Source: Janthinobacterium fluminis (GTDB taxonomy: Bacteria > Pseudomonadota > Gammaproteobacteria > Burkholderiales > Burkholderiaceae_D). From it: a stretch of 64,000 nt of DNA. Positions 52,206-62,430 of the stretch are shown in pieces. The number at the start of each line of letters is the position of its first letter. Position 1 is the first letter of the stretch. Position numbers and translations under genes: made by a program. The stretch is taken from positions 1,240,001 through 1,304,000 of the forward strand of contig NZ_JAQQXR010000001.1 in assembly GCF_028595325.1 (NCBI RefSeq), read 5' to 3'. The notes beneath the pieces were generated by a model, which saw nothing but the letters and a program-made list of their open reading frames with translations, did no database searches and was not told the DNA's origin.

Positions 52206-53264
52206 CTACGAGGGGTGCAGCAGGTAGCGCACCTGCGCCCGCACCGGCTTGCCGGGGCTGGCCGTCAGAAAGGCGTCCCAGCCCAGCCGTTTCGCGGCGC
52301 CGCGCGTCTGCGTGCTCAGCACCAGGGGTTTGACACACGGCGGACGCAGCAGCAAAAGCGCCTCGTACTGGATGCAGGGCACGCCGAACAGCGCCAGCAT
52401 CTTTTCCAGCCCAGCCGCGCCGGGGCCGCGCGGCAGGAAGCGCTCGAAGTCGGCCTCGTCTAGCGGGCCGATGCGCAGACGCACGCGCAAATCGCGGCGC
52501 CACTGGCGCACGCCCAGCGTGGCGCCGTAGCCAAGGCGGGCAATGGGGCCGCCGAGTTTGCTGAGGGCCGCCCGCGGGATGGCGTCCCAGCAGCCGACGA
52601 ACTGTTCCAGCGCGATGGGCACGGCGAAGTAGTCGGACAGCACGCGCGCCACCGTGTGCGCCGATATCGGCCGCGTGCGCAGCAGCGCGGCATAATAGCC
52701 GGCCACGTCGGCGGACACGCCGCGCGCGCCGGCGAAACCGTCCTCGGCCACGCCGCCGAGCGCCAGCAGCATCGGCAGCAAGGCGTCCCGCCCCTGTTCG
52801 TCGCGCCGCTGTTCGAGCCGGTATTTTTCCCCCGCCTGGTAGAACAGGCCGACCAGGCGGTTGGAAAAGGTGTCGAGAAAGGCGCGGCCGGCGCCGCCCT
52901 TGTCGCGATGCAGGGCGGCCGCGATGCTTTCCGAATAATGCAAAGGCAGCACGCCGCCCACGCCGAGGAAGCCGATGAACGCCGGCGTGATGCCGATGCG
53001 CGGCAGCTCGCCGCGTTCCAGCGCCAGCCGCAGCATGGTGTCGGTGCGCGGGGCGTGTACGGATTCAATCTGGCTCGCCGGAAAACTCAGCGACAAGCTG
53101 TTCTCGAAGCGCAGCACATGCGCGAAGGCGTCGTCGCCGCCCACGCCGGACTGGCGCAGCAACAGCAGCAGAATCCGCACCGCCTGCACGAACTCGAACC
53201 TGTACGGTTCGTCGATGAGGCGCTGGATTACGCTAGGTTCAAGGCGCCGTTGCGCGGTTTGCAT
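52206..53264 (-). CDS. tssG: T6SS baseplate protein TssG
   Basis: A 352-residue baseplate wedge protein that pairs with TssF. LIDEPYRFEFVQAVRILLLL (about residues 16-35) and GFLGVGGVLPLHYSE (about 97-111) are typical. Start at 53264 lies inside the 3' end of tssF (37-nt overlap), as is common for this pair. The open frame upstream is a shadow of tssF. Cytoplasmic assembly factor. Confidence 0.95.
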   Translation of the reverse strand: MQTAQRRLEPSVIQRLIDEPYRFEFVQAVRILLLLLRQSGVGGDDAFAHVLRFENSLSLSFPASQIESVHAPRTDTMLRLALERGELPRIGITPAFIGFLGVGGVLPLHYSESIAAALHRDKGGAGRAFLDTFSNRLVGLFYQAGEKYRLEQRRDEQGRDALLPMLLALGGVAEDGFAGARGVSADVAGYYAALLRTRPISAHTVARVLSDYFAVPIALEQFVGCWDAIPRAALSKLGGPIARLGYGATLGVRQWRRDLRVRLRIGPLDEADFERFLPRGPGAAGLEKMLALFGVPCIQYEALLLLRPPCVKPLVLSTQTRGAAKRLGWDAFLTASPGKPVRAQVRYLLHPS

Positions 53265-55066
53265 CGGATCAGCTCCTCTCCGGTTTTGTGCGACAAGGCC
53301 ACAAGCTCGATAAAACTGTTGAGCTGGACGTACAGCCCGAGGAATTGGTCGATGACCTGGACAAACAGATGCATGCCGCTGCCGACGAAGGCTTGCTCGT
53401 CGAGCGTGAGGCGCACCTCGATGCCGTGCACCAGCGAGGCGCCGCGCTTGCCGCGCATCCAGAGCGCCGTTTCCGCATGCGCGAGGCCGGTGATGCCGCC
53501 TATCTGCCGCTGTGAAATCGGCGATTGCGGCAAGTCGTACAGGGTCAGCATTTCGCGGAAAGCCGGCAAGCCCTCCTGCACCAGCGAGTGGTGGTTCAGC
53601 GTCAGGTGGGAGATCAGCCGCCAGTGGGCGCCATGCGCCGAGGCGAAGCGGCACGGCGGCGTCGGCCGCCGCAGGAAGCGGATCGCCCGGCCGGCGGCGC
53701 AGGCCGGCTTTTCGACGTCGCCGTCCGGGTGCCCGCAGCCGAGCATGGCCGGCAGCTCGCGGTTGCTGCACGTCAGCTCCAGCGACAAGGTGCTGTTTTC
53801 CGCCCGCAGCGGCGCGAAGTCGGCGTCGACCAGGGTCAGCCTTTGTTCGTGGCCGGGGCTGGTCGCGGCCAGCGCCTCGTCGCGCCGCATCACCCAGTAG
53901 TGGCCCTTCGCGCCGGCGTCTTCGCCGTGCCGCAGCGAGTAGAACGGGCGGAACTCCGTCACGCTGCCGGCGCTCTCGCGCCGCCGCAGCATCCGCACGG
54001 CGTCGAGCGAATACACCTCGAACGCATGCGCGTGCGTGGCGCTGGCCAGCACCGCGTAGTCGGCCGCCGTTTGCGTCACGGCGATCGGCACGCCGGCCTG
54101 CCGGAACAGGTTGACCACCGGCGTGCAGCCGAGCAGCAGCCGGTCCGGCGCCAGGCTGCGCAGCATGCGCGCGACGTTCGAGTCGGGCCGCAGGCCCGCC
54201 ACCGCCAGATGCAGGGTGGCGCGGGCGCAGCCCTCGGGCAGGCGCGCCAGCATCGCGGCCAGGTCGACATCGAAGAAGTTGAACTTTTCCGGGAAGGCGA
54301 AGTACTCGGTCAGCACCCGGTAGGCCGGATGCGAGCGCGCGCCGAAGGGAATCAGCGCGTCGTCGTCGGCAAAGCCGACCGGCGCGATGGGCGGCGCGGA
54401 CAGCGCGATCCACTCGCCGCCGTCCGCCTCGACGTAGGCGCGCGCCACGCGCATGAACAGCGTGTCGCGCAGCGCGGCGCAGAACGACGGCTCGCCGTCG
54501 ATGAACACGCGCAGCGTGCCCAGGCCGGGCCGGGCCAGCGTTCCCTGGCGCGCCTCGATCGTCATGCTCAGGCCCGCACCGGCGTCCGGCGGCAGGCCGG
54601 CGCCGGCGGGCGCCCGGATCAGGGGATCGAACCTGGCGCCCGACAGCGCCAGCGGCGTCAGGTTCAGCTCGTAGGCCGTGCGGAATTTGCAGCGCACCTC
54701 GGCGCCGAAGGCGGACTCCAGCTCGGTCCCGCGCGCGATGCCGACGGCATCGCCGCCGTTGCCGTGGCGCGGCCCGGCGCCGTCGAGCCGCGCAATGGCG
54801 CAGGACGGGAACGCCCGCAGATAATGCGGCATCAGCACTTCGAGCAAACCCTCCGTGAACTCGGGGTAGTGGTTGTCCAGCCGCTTCGCGACGCGCGCGG
54901 TCAGCAGCGCCGTGGCCTGGATCAGGCGCTCGATGTGCGGATCGTCGCAGGCGTCGCCGGCCATGTGCAGGCGCCCGGCGATCTTCGGGAAGCGCTCGGC
55001 GAATTCGCGGCAGTAATGCCGCAAAATGACCAGCTCGCGCTCGTAATAGGGCAGCAGCTCTTCCAT
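53228..55066 (-). CDS. tssF: T6SS baseplate protein TssF
   Basis: A 612-residue baseplate wedge protein. It begins with LLPYYERELVILRHYCREFA and contains HIERLIQATALLTARVAKRL and LMPHYLRAFPSCAI (about residues 45-100), all standard TssF blocks. Start at 55066 overlaps the tssE stop by one base in TGATG. An extension through tssE is open but is a shadow. Confidence 0.96.
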   Translation of the reverse strand: MEELLPYYERELVILRHYCREFAERFPKIAGRLHMAGDACDDPHIERLIQATALLTARVAKRLDNHYPEFTEGLLEVLMPHYLRAFPSCAIARLDGAGPRHGNGGDAVGIARGTELESAFGAEVRCKFRTAYELNLTPLALSGARFDPLIRAPAGAGLPPDAGAGLSMTIEARQGTLARPGLGTLRVFIDGEPSFCAALRDTLFMRVARAYVEADGGEWIALSAPPIAPVGFADDDALIPFGARSHPAYRVLTEYFAFPEKFNFFDVDLAAMLARLPEGCARATLHLAVAGLRPDSNVARMLRSLAPDRLLLGCTPVVNLFRQAGVPIAVTQTAADYAVLASATHAHAFEVYSLDAVRMLRRRESAGSVTEFRPFYSLRHGEDAGAKGHYWVMRRDEALAATSPGHEQRLTLVDADFAPLRAENSTLSLELTCSNRELPAMLGCGHPDGDVEKPACAAGRAIRFLRRPTPPCRFASAHGAHWRLISHLTLNHHSLVQEGLPAFREMLTLYDLPQSPISQRQIGGITGLAHAETALWMRGKRGASLVHGIEVRLTLDEQAFVGSGMHLFVQVIDQFLGLYVQLNSFIELVALSHKTGEELIRCKPRNGALNLA

Positions 55067-55539
55067 CAGGCGCCGCCCTCCCTGTGCCGCTGGCGGACTT
55101 CGCGTATCGAATACTGCTGGCTCGACGGCTCCAGCACGGCGTCGAAATGCACGGGGCCGACGACGCGCCCCACCCTGAGCAGCGCGGAGATGACGAAGTC
55201 GACCCGGTTCGAGCCGGCGCCGTGCAGGCGCAGCGCCGCGCCGACGTCGCGCAGGCGCGGTTCGTGGCGTTCGATGCTCCGCTTGACGGCCGCGCAGATG
55301 CTGCTGCGGTCCGCTTCGCTGGCCAGGCACATGCTGGCGAAGTCCAGCAAGCCGTAATTCAGCAGCGAATTGCCGACCTCGGGATAAGCCGCCAGCATCT
55401 GCCCGGCGAGCGCCATGCGGGTGTTGAGCAGCGCCTCCAGGTCGCGCGCGACGGCGTCCTTGAGCTGTTCCAGGCTCCACGCCGCGGCGCCGTCGCCGCT
55501 CAGGCGCTCGAACAGGCCGGGCGTGAATTGCTGTGACAT
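55066..55539 (-). CDS. tssE: T6SS baseplate protein TssE (gp25-like)
   Basis: A 157-residue gp25-like baseplate protein. DLEALLNTRMALAGQMLAAYPEV is usual for the family though split over two helices; NYGLLDFASM is the core block (about residues 62-71), and the last part carries the strand-rich SNRVDFVISALLRV. Start at 55539 follows GAGGAGG. First gene of the minus-strand T6SS unit, divergent from tssK. Confidence 0.92.
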   Translation of the reverse strand: MSQQFTPGLFERLSGDGAAAWSLEQLKDAVARDLEALLNTRMALAGQMLAAYPEVGNSLLNYGLLDFASMCLASEADRSSICAAVKRSIERHEPRLRDVGAALRLHGAGSNRVDFVISALLRVGRVVGPVHFDAVLEPSSQQYSIREVRQRHREGGA

Positions 55540-55731
55540 GGTCAACCTCCTCGGCGCCGCGTGGGTGGGAGCGGCCATTATTGGCCGATTTCCGTCCGAC
55601 AAATTGCGCTCGCGCAAGGTTCGCGCGCCCGGGCCTTCCCTTGCGCGGCGTCAAGAGCCTGCGCGGGCCGGCGCGGCATGCTGGGGCCTGTGGCGTCGGC
55701 CGCCGCCCCATCCCCCCACGCGGAGAAGCCC

Positions 55732-57084
55732 ATGAATTTCCCTGCCAAAGTCTTGTGGTCCGAGGGCCTGACACTGGGGCCGCAGCAATTGCAGCAGCAG
55801 GACCGCTACCACGAGGCACGCCTGCGCAAGGTTGCCGCCACCATCAACCCGAACCTGTGGGGCGTGTACACGGTCCTCTGGAACGTCGACGCGCTGGCGC
55901 ACAAGCTGCTGCGCGCCGACCGGATGTCGCTGCTGTTCCAGGACGGCGAGCTGTACGAGGCGCCCGACGCGGACCCGCTGCCGGCGCCGGTGGACCTGAG
56001 CGCCCTGCCGCCGGCCGAAACCAGCTTCACCTTCTACGCCGCGCTGCCGCTGCTGAAACCCTATGGCGGCAATCTGGCGGACGCGGACGCGGCGCGCGAC
56101 GCCGCCCGCTACACCCGGGTCGAGGCCGACACGGCGGACCTGTTCACGGACGCCCTCAACGTCGACGTCGCCTACCTGCGCAACACCGTGCAACTGCTGG
56201 CCCAGGCGGAACCGCGCGGCGCCTACGCGAATTTCCCGGTGGTGCGCCTGCGCCGCCTCGCCGCCGGCGGCTTTGAACTCGACCCCGGCTTCATGCCGCC
56301 TTGCGTGTCGATCGGCGCCGCGGCCGGCTTGCGGCAGTTGTGCGACAACCTGCTGGGCAAGCTGAAGGCGAAAATCGACTCGCTCTACGCGCTCCAGCGC
56401 CAGCCGAACACGGACGTCATCGAAGTGCACAGCGGCGACATCGCCACGTTCTGGATGCTGCACACCATCAGCACGGCCAGCGCGGCGCTGTGCCACTACG
56501 CGCGCGCCGCGCAGCAGCACCCGGAGCGCCTGTACGTGGAACTGCTGGCCCTGGCCGGCGGCCTGATGGCATTCTCGAAAAAATACACGCTCGACGACCT
56601 GCCCGCCTACGAACATGGCGATCCGGCGCCGGCCTTCAGCCGCGTCGACGCCATCATCCGCGACCTGGTCGACACCGTCATCTCGTCGAGCGTCGTCGCC
56701 ATTCCGCTCTGGCAGGACGAAAACAAGGTGACGCACTATCGCGGCACGCTCGACGCGCTCAAGGAAGAGCGCAAGACCGCCCTCATCATCGCCGTCAACG
56801 CCGACATGCCGGCGCTGGAGCTGGTGGCGATGGTGCCGACCCGCTTCAAGGTCGGCTCGCCCGAGGACGTCGAGCAAATCGTCACCTCGGCGCTGCCGGG
56901 CGTGACCTTGACGCACATGCCGCAGGTGCCGGGCGCCGTGCCGGTGCGGCCCAGCACCTACTACTTCGCCGTCAGCGACAAGGGCGCGCTGTACGAGCGC
57001 ATGCTGAAAGCGCGCGCGATCACGATCTACGTGCCGAGCGGGATGAAGGACCTGCAACTGGAACTGCTGGCGCTCGCCTCCTGA
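55732..57084 (+). CDS. tssK: T6SS baseplate protein TssK
   Basis: A 450-residue protein that links the baseplate to the membrane complex. The start KVLWSEGLTLGPQQLQQQDR (about residues 6-25) is the TssK signature, and the C-terminal domain binds TssL/TssM in other systems. Start at 55732 follows GGAGAAG. It stands alone on the plus strand, divergent from tssEFG; its membrane partners tssJ, tssL and tssM are not in this window. Confidence 0.95.
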   Translation: MNFPAKVLWSEGLTLGPQQLQQQDRYHEARLRKVAATINPNLWGVYTVLWNVDALAHKLLRADRMSLLFQDGELYEAPDADPLPAPVDLSALPPAETSFTFYAALPLLKPYGGNLADADAARDAARYTRVEADTADLFTDALNVDVAYLRNTVQLLAQAEPRGAYANFPVVRLRRLAAGGFELDPGFMPPCVSIGAAAGLRQLCDNLLGKLKAKIDSLYALQRQPNTDVIEVHSGDIATFWMLHTISTASAALCHYARAAQQHPERLYVELLALAGGLMAFSKKYTLDDLPAYEHGDPAPAFSRVDAIIRDLVDTVISSSVVAIPLWQDENKVTHYRGTLDALKEERKTALIIAVNADMPALELVAMVPTRFKVGSPEDVEQIVTSALPGVTLTHMPQVPGAVPVRPSTYYFAVSDKGALYERMLKARAITIYVPSGMKDLQLELLALAS

Positions 57085-57108
57085 GCCGCGCGCCCCGGGC
57101 CTCGGTGC

Positions 57109-57624
57109 TCACTTGGCAAAGCTGATTTGCCGCTGCGCCTGCGCCGGCCGCTTGATGTGCTCCAGCGGCAGGCTGAAAGTCTGCTTGATGGTCTTCAGCG
57201 TCACCGTCGATTTGACGTTGGCCACGCCCGGCAGGCGCAGCAGGCACGCCGTCATGAAGTCGGCGAACGAGGCCAGATCCGGCACGGCGATGCGCAGGAT
57301 GTAGTCGGCCTCGCCCGTCACCGACAGGCATTCGAGCACCTCGGGGATGTCGGCAATGGCCTGCTCGAAGCGCCCGCCCTGCTCGCCCTGCCGCTCCAGC
57401 GTCACGTGGGTGAAGGCGATCACGCCCAGACCGACGACCTCGGGCTTGAGCACGGCCACGTAATGCGAAATCACCTCGCTCTCTTCGAGCCGCTGAATGC
57501 GCCGGCTCACCTGCGAGGTCGACAGGTGCACCTCCTCGCCCAGCGCGCTATTGGTGGCGCGGCCGTCGCGCTGCAGCGCCAGCAGCAGGTCCACATCGTA
57601 GCGGTCAACGACTACCTTGCTCAT
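57109..57624 (-). CDS. Lrp/AsnC-family transcription regulator
   Basis: A 171-residue regulator: N-terminal helix-turn-helix (LGEEVHLSTSQVSRRIQRLE, about residues 29-48) and a C-terminal ligand-binding RAM domain with SVTGEADYILRIAV. Start at 57624 follows GGAG; a four-codon longer start is possible. It is divergent from hppD-tyrB, so tyrosine or phenylalanine sensing and control of that pair is a reasonable inference. Confidence 0.92.
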   Translation of the reverse strand: MSKVVVDRYDVDLLLALQRDGRATNSALGEEVHLSTSQVSRRIQRLEESEVISHYVAVLKPEVVGLGVIAFTHVTLERQGEQGGRFEQAIADIPEVLECLSVTGEADYILRIAVPDLASFADFMTACLLRLPGVANVKSTVTLKTIKQTFSLPLEHIKRPAQAQRQISFAK

Positions 57625-57842
57625 TTCATTCTCCATTTTGCATTTTTCCGCATATTTTGTGCGAAAACCCCATTTAAGTCCACACAAAACGCGCACAAAA
57701 TGCGATGGTTGCGCACTAACATATCACCCAATCCCCGGTCTGCGTCGCGCCGGTGGCAGCAACTCGCCGCGCCGGCGGATAATATCCGCACGGCGCCCGA
57801 CCCGTCCCCCGTTACACCATACTTATAATTAGGAGCACAACA

Positions 57843-58919
<1,077 letters not shown>

Positions 58920-58933
58920 AGCCCGACCCCTGA

Positions 58934-58954
58934 CGGCGCAAGCCCCTTGCGCCG
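58934..58954 (+). terminator. Stem-loop between hppD and tyrB
   Basis: CGGCGCAAG-CCC-CTTGCGCCG, 9-bp perfect stem followed by GTTTGATAAATT, 14 nt after the hppD stop. Likely lowers rather than blocks transcription of tyrB. Confidence 0.45.
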
Positions 58955-58976
58955 GTTTGATAAATTGAGGAATCCC

Positions 58977-60170
58977 ATGTTTGAACACGTAGAAACCTAC
59001 CCCGGCGACCCTATCCTGACGCTGAACGAAACCTTCATCGCCGACACGCGCGCCGGGAAAATTAACCTGGGCATCGGCGTCTACCTCAACGATGCGAGCA
59101 AGCTGCCGGTCATGCGCGCCGTGGCCGAAGCCGAAACGGCGCTGCTGCAAAGCCCGGGCGTGCGCCCCTACCTGCCGATGGAAGGCGCACCGGCCTACCG
59201 CAAGCAGGTGCAGCGCCTGCTGTTCGGCGCCGACTCCGCGGCGCTGGCCGCCAAGCGCATCGCCACCGCGCAAACGCTGGGCGGCTCCGGCGCGCTGAAA
59301 GTGGGCGGCGATTTCCTCAAGTCCTACTTCCCCAAGGCGCAGGTATGGATCTGCGACCCGACCTGGGACAACCACCGCGCCATCTTCGGCGGCGCCGGCT
59401 TCACCGTCAACGCCTATCCCTACTACAGCGCGGCCCTGCAGCACGTCGACTTCGACGCCATGCTGGCGGCGCTGGGCAAGGTGCCGGCCGGCGACATCGT
59501 CGTGCTGCACGCCTGCTGCCACAACCCCACCGGCGCCGACCTCAGCGAACAGCAATGGCGCACGCTGGCCACGCTGGTGCGCGAGCGCGGCCTGCTGCCC
59601 TTCTTCGACATCGCCTACCAGGGCTTCGGCGCCGGCCTCGACGAGGACGCGTTTGCGATCCGCCACTTCGTCGCCGAAGGCATTCCGCTGCTCGTCGCCA
59701 GCTCGTTCTCGAAGAACTTCTCGCTGTACGGCGAACGCTGCGGCTCCCTGAGCATCGTCTGCGACAACGCGCCGGAAGCGGACAATGTGCTGGGCCAGTT
59801 GAAGGCCGCCGTGCGCCGCAACTACTCGAATCCGCCCACGCACGGCGCCCGCATCATCTCCGCCGTGCTGGAAAACCCGGCGCTGGACGCCGAGTGGACG
59901 GGCGAGCTGAACGCCATGCGCGGCCGCATCCAGGCCATGCGCGAAGGTCTGTACGCGCAATTGCGCGCGCTGCGCCCCGACCGCAACTTCGACTACCTGA
60001 TCAAGCAAACCGGCATGTTCAGCTACACAGGCCTGACGGTGGCGCAAGTCCGCAAGCTGCGCGAGGAATCGGCCATCTACCTGCTGGAATCGGGCCGCAT
60101 CTGCATCGCCGCGCTGACCCAGGCGACGCTGTCGACGGTGGCCGCCGCCATCGCCAAAGTCATCGACTAA
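58977..60170 (+). CDS. tyrB: Aromatic amino acid aminotransferase
   Basis: PLP enzyme that converts tyrosine to 4-hydroxyphenylpyruvate, the substrate of HppD. The 397 residues follow the class I aspartate aminotransferase pattern: LNLGIGVY-like start (INLGIGVYLNDASKLPVM), HACCHNPTGADL, PFFDIAYQGF and the PLP lysine in SSFSKNFSLYGERCG (about residues 244-258). Start at 58977 follows GAGG. An aspartate aminotransferase is the closest alternative; the neighbourhood favours aromatic substrates. Confidence 0.92.
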   Translation: MFEHVETYPGDPILTLNETFIADTRAGKINLGIGVYLNDASKLPVMRAVAEAETALLQSPGVRPYLPMEGAPAYRKQVQRLLFGADSAALAAKRIATAQTLGGSGALKVGGDFLKSYFPKAQVWICDPTWDNHRAIFGGAGFTVNAYPYYSAALQHVDFDAMLAALGKVPAGDIVVLHACCHNPTGADLSEQQWRTLATLVRERGLLPFFDIAYQGFGAGLDEDAFAIRHFVAEGIPLLVASSFSKNFSLYGERCGSLSIVCDNAPEADNVLGQLKAAVRRNYSNPPTHGARIISAVLENPALDAEWTGELNAMRGRIQAMREGLYAQLRALRPDRNFDYLIKQTGMFSYTGLTVAQVRKLREESAIYLLESGRICIAALTQATLSTVAAAIAKVID

Positions 60171-60200
60171 GCATCGCGCACGCAGCAAGCCAGAAACAAG

Positions 60201-60227
60201 AACCGGGGTCGCCCCCGGTTTTTTTTT
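60201..60227 (+). terminator. Intrinsic terminator after tyrB
   Basis: ACCGGGG-TCG-CCCCCGGT followed by about nine T, 31 nt after the tyrB stop. Clear rho-independent terminator; the opposing ybaK gene ends a few bases later. Confidence 0.9.
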
Positions 60228-60234
60228 GCCGGCA

Positions 60235-60690
60235 CTAGCAAACGTCTACCCAGAGGCCGCGCGTCACCGCCGCCAGTTGCGCCGTGCTGATCCGCACGGC
60301 CGTGTGCACGGCGCCGGCGGCCGGCATCACCTCGTCAAAATTGCGCAAAGACTGGTCCAGATAGATGGGCAGCGCCTGCGCCAGGCCGAAGGGGCACACG
60401 CCGCCGACCGGATGGCCGGTCAGTTGCGCCACCTCGTCGGGCGCCAGCATCTTGCCCTTGCCCAGCGCGGCCTTGAACTTCTTGTTGTCGACGCGGGCGT
60501 CGCCGCTGGCGACCAGCAGAATCACCTGGCCGTCGCCGAGGCGGAACGACAGCGTCTTGGCGATGCGGCCCGGCTCGACACCGTGCGCCTCTGCCGCCAG
60601 GGCCACCGTGGCGGTGCTGACCTGCAATTCGATGATGGGAATATCCAGCTGATTGGCTAAGAAGAAATCTCGTACGGATTGCAAGCTCAT
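60235..60690 (-). CDS. YbaK/prolyl-tRNA deacylase family protein
   Basis: A 151-residue protein of the YbaK/ProX editing family that hydrolyses mischarged aminoacyl-tRNA. ASGDARVDNKKFKAALGKGK (about residues 62-81) and the GHPVGGVCPFGL block (about 92-103) are characteristic, with the conserved Lys. Start at 60690 is chosen by comparison with family length; the open extension adds a non-conserved stretch and has no better ribosome site. Stand-alone gene. Confidence 0.9.
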   Translation of the reverse strand: MSLQSVRDFFLANQLDIPIIELQVSTATVALAAEAHGVEPGRIAKTLSFRLGDGQVILLVASGDARVDNKKFKAALGKGKMLAPDEVAQLTGHPVGGVCPFGLAQALPIYLDQSLRNFDEVMPAAGAVHTAVRISTAQLAAVTRGLWVDVC

Positions 60691-60748
60691 TGGCGGTATC
60701 GCGGCAGGTTGGGTTTCAAGGGAATGGAGCAATGATGATAGCAAGCCT

Positions 60749-60803
60749 GGGGACAGACCACGATTTTCAAGAAAGAATTTCTTGGAAATCGTGGTCTGTC
60801 CCC
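60749..60803. repeat. Palindromic repeat, copy D
   Basis: 26-bp arms with one mismatch around GAA; outer sequence GGGGACAGACCACGATT, inner arm TTCAAGAAA (right arm TTTCTTGGAAA). Lies between ybaK and the tetR gene, just upstream of the tetR operator. Confidence 0.93.
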
Positions 60804-60817
60804 AGCTTTCCGCTTGA

Positions 60818-60847
60818 CTAGAACTAAATTCTAGAAGAATATTCTAG
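60818..60847. promoter_or_regulatory. Twin operator of the TetR regulator
   Basis: Two perfect palindromes CTAGAA-N5-TTCTAG, at 60818-60834 and 60831-60847, share the middle CTAG. They end 2 nt before the tetR ATG, a normal place for autorepression. Confidence 0.7.
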
Positions 60848-60849
60848 TC

Positions 60850-61470
60850 ATGAACCCGCCCGACATCCAAGCGCAATCGACCGACCGCAAGTCGGCGATC
60901 CTGGCCGCCGCCCTCGCCGTCTTCTCCGAAAAGGGGATCGAGGCGACCACCATCGACGACATCCGCCAGCGCAGCCAGGCGTCCGTCGGCAGCATCTACC
61001 ATCATTTCGGCAACAAGGAGAGCATCGCCGCCGCCCTGTTCGCCCTGGGCCTGGACGACTACTGGGGCCAGTTGATCGCCCGCACACGGGCCGCGCCGGA
61101 CGCCGAACAGGCGATCCGCGCCCTGCTCACCACCCACCTGGACTGGATCGTCGCCAAGCCGGACCTGGCGCGCTTCCTGTTCGCGCGCCGCCAGGCCGTC
61201 AGCCCCGCCCACGAACAGGCGATCCGCGACCTCACCGCCGCCCACTTCAAGGAATTCTTCGCGCTGTTCAAGCCCTGGTTCAAGCAAGGCATACTGCGCC
61301 GCCTGCCGTTCGAGCTGTACGGCCCTCTGCTGCTGGGGCCGGCGCAGGAATTGTCGCGCCACTGGCTGGGCGGCCGCGTCGGCCTCGACCCGCGCTCCGC
61401 CGCCGGGGAACTGAGCCGCGCCGCCTGGCTCAGCCTGGCGGCCGACGCGGCGCCGCCCTCCCAAGTCTGA
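60850..61470 (+). CDS. TetR-family repressor
   Basis: A 206-residue regulator with an N-terminal helix-turn-helix (TIDDIRQRSQASVGSIYHHF, about residues 36-55) and a ligand-binding part with GRVGLDPRSAAGELSRAAWL near the end. The ATG at 60850 lies right after the twin palindrome, leaving no room for a ribosome site, so the mRNA may be leaderless or start within the operator. It is 42 nt before the alpha/beta hydrolase gene, its likely co-regulated partner. Confidence 0.9.
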   Translation: MNPPDIQAQSTDRKSAILAAALAVFSEKGIEATTIDDIRQRSQASVGSIYHHFGNKESIAAALFALGLDDYWGQLIARTRAAPDAEQAIRALLTTHLDWIVAKPDLARFLFARRQAVSPAHEQAIRDLTAAHFKEFFALFKPWFKQGILRRLPFELYGPLLLGPAQELSRHWLGGRVGLDPRSAAGELSRAAWLSLAADAAPPSQV

Positions 61471-61512
61471 ACAAGACCGTTTCGACGCTTCTTTTTGATA
61501 GGACTCACGCAT

Positions 61513-62406
61513 ATGGCAGCCAAGCGCCTCACCCTGAACACCGACGATGGCCAGACCTTGGCCGTGTATTGCCACGAACCGCAGCAGGCCCTGCGCGCCG
61601 AGGTCGTCATCGCCCCCGGCATGGCGATACCGCAATCCTTCTACGCCGAGTTCGCCGCCTACCTCGCCGGCCAGGGTTGCCGCGTGTGGACCTTCGACTA
61701 CCGCGGCATGGGCGAATCGCGGCAAGGCTCGCTGCGCGGCTGCAAGGCCGACATTTCCGACTGGGTCGGGCGCGATTGCGACGCCGTCGTGCGCCACGCC
61801 AGCATGGCGCCGGAGCGCACACCGCTCTTCCTGCTCGGCCACAGCCTCGGCGGCCAGACCGCGCCGCTGCTGCCGTCCATACAGCGGCTCGCCGGCATCA
61901 TCAACATCGCCGTCGGCAGTGGCACGATGCGCCATAACCAGCCGGCGACGCGGCGCCTGGCGCCCCTGCTGTGGCACGTGCTGACGCCGCTGCTATGCCC
62001 GCTCTTCGGCTACTTCCCCGGCGCCCGCATCGGCGTCATCGGCGACGTGCCGCGCGGTGCGATGGCGCAATGGCGCCGCTGGTGCCTGACGCCGGACTAC
62101 CTGCTGTCGGGCGAACCGGGCGCGCGCGCCGCCTACGCCCGCGTCCGCTGTCCGGTGCTGGCCCTGACTTTCAGCGACGACGAGCTGCTGCTCGAATCCG
62201 GTTCGCGCATGCTGCACGGGGCCTACAGCGGCGCGCCGGTCGACTACCGCGAACTGACGCCGCAACAATTCGATGTGCCGCGGATCGGCCATTTCGGCTT
62301 TTTCAGGCGCAACCAGGAAAAGGTATTGTGGCCGCTGGTCAGCGACTGGTTGCAGCAGCGCTGCGCCGACATGCAGCCTGGCTTGGCCCGGCTGAGCGAA
62401 GCGTAA
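61513..62406 (+). CDS. Alpha/beta hydrolase
   Basis: A 297-residue soluble hydrolase with GRGMGESRQG-like (FDYRGMGESRQGSLRG) oxyanion region, nucleophile LLGHSLGGQTAP (about residues 112-123), acid candidate in TFSDDELL and catalytic His in IGHFGFFR (about 261-268). A serine hydrolase or esterase of unknown substrate. AGGAC precedes the ATG at 61513. Probably one transcript with the TetR gene, so the substrate or product may be the inducer. Confidence 0.88.
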   Translation: MAAKRLTLNTDDGQTLAVYCHEPQQALRAEVVIAPGMAIPQSFYAEFAAYLAGQGCRVWTFDYRGMGESRQGSLRGCKADISDWVGRDCDAVVRHASMAPERTPLFLLGHSLGGQTAPLLPSIQRLAGIINIAVGSGTMRHNQPATRRLAPLLWHVLTPLLCPLFGYFPGARIGVIGDVPRGAMAQWRRWCLTPDYLLSGEPGARAAYARVRCPVLALTFSDDELLLESGSRMLHGAYSGAPVDYRELTPQQFDVPRIGHFGFFRRNQEKVLWPLVSDWLQQRCADMQPGLARLSEA

Positions 62407-62430
62407 GCGGCATCTCCCGCCATGCGGCAG

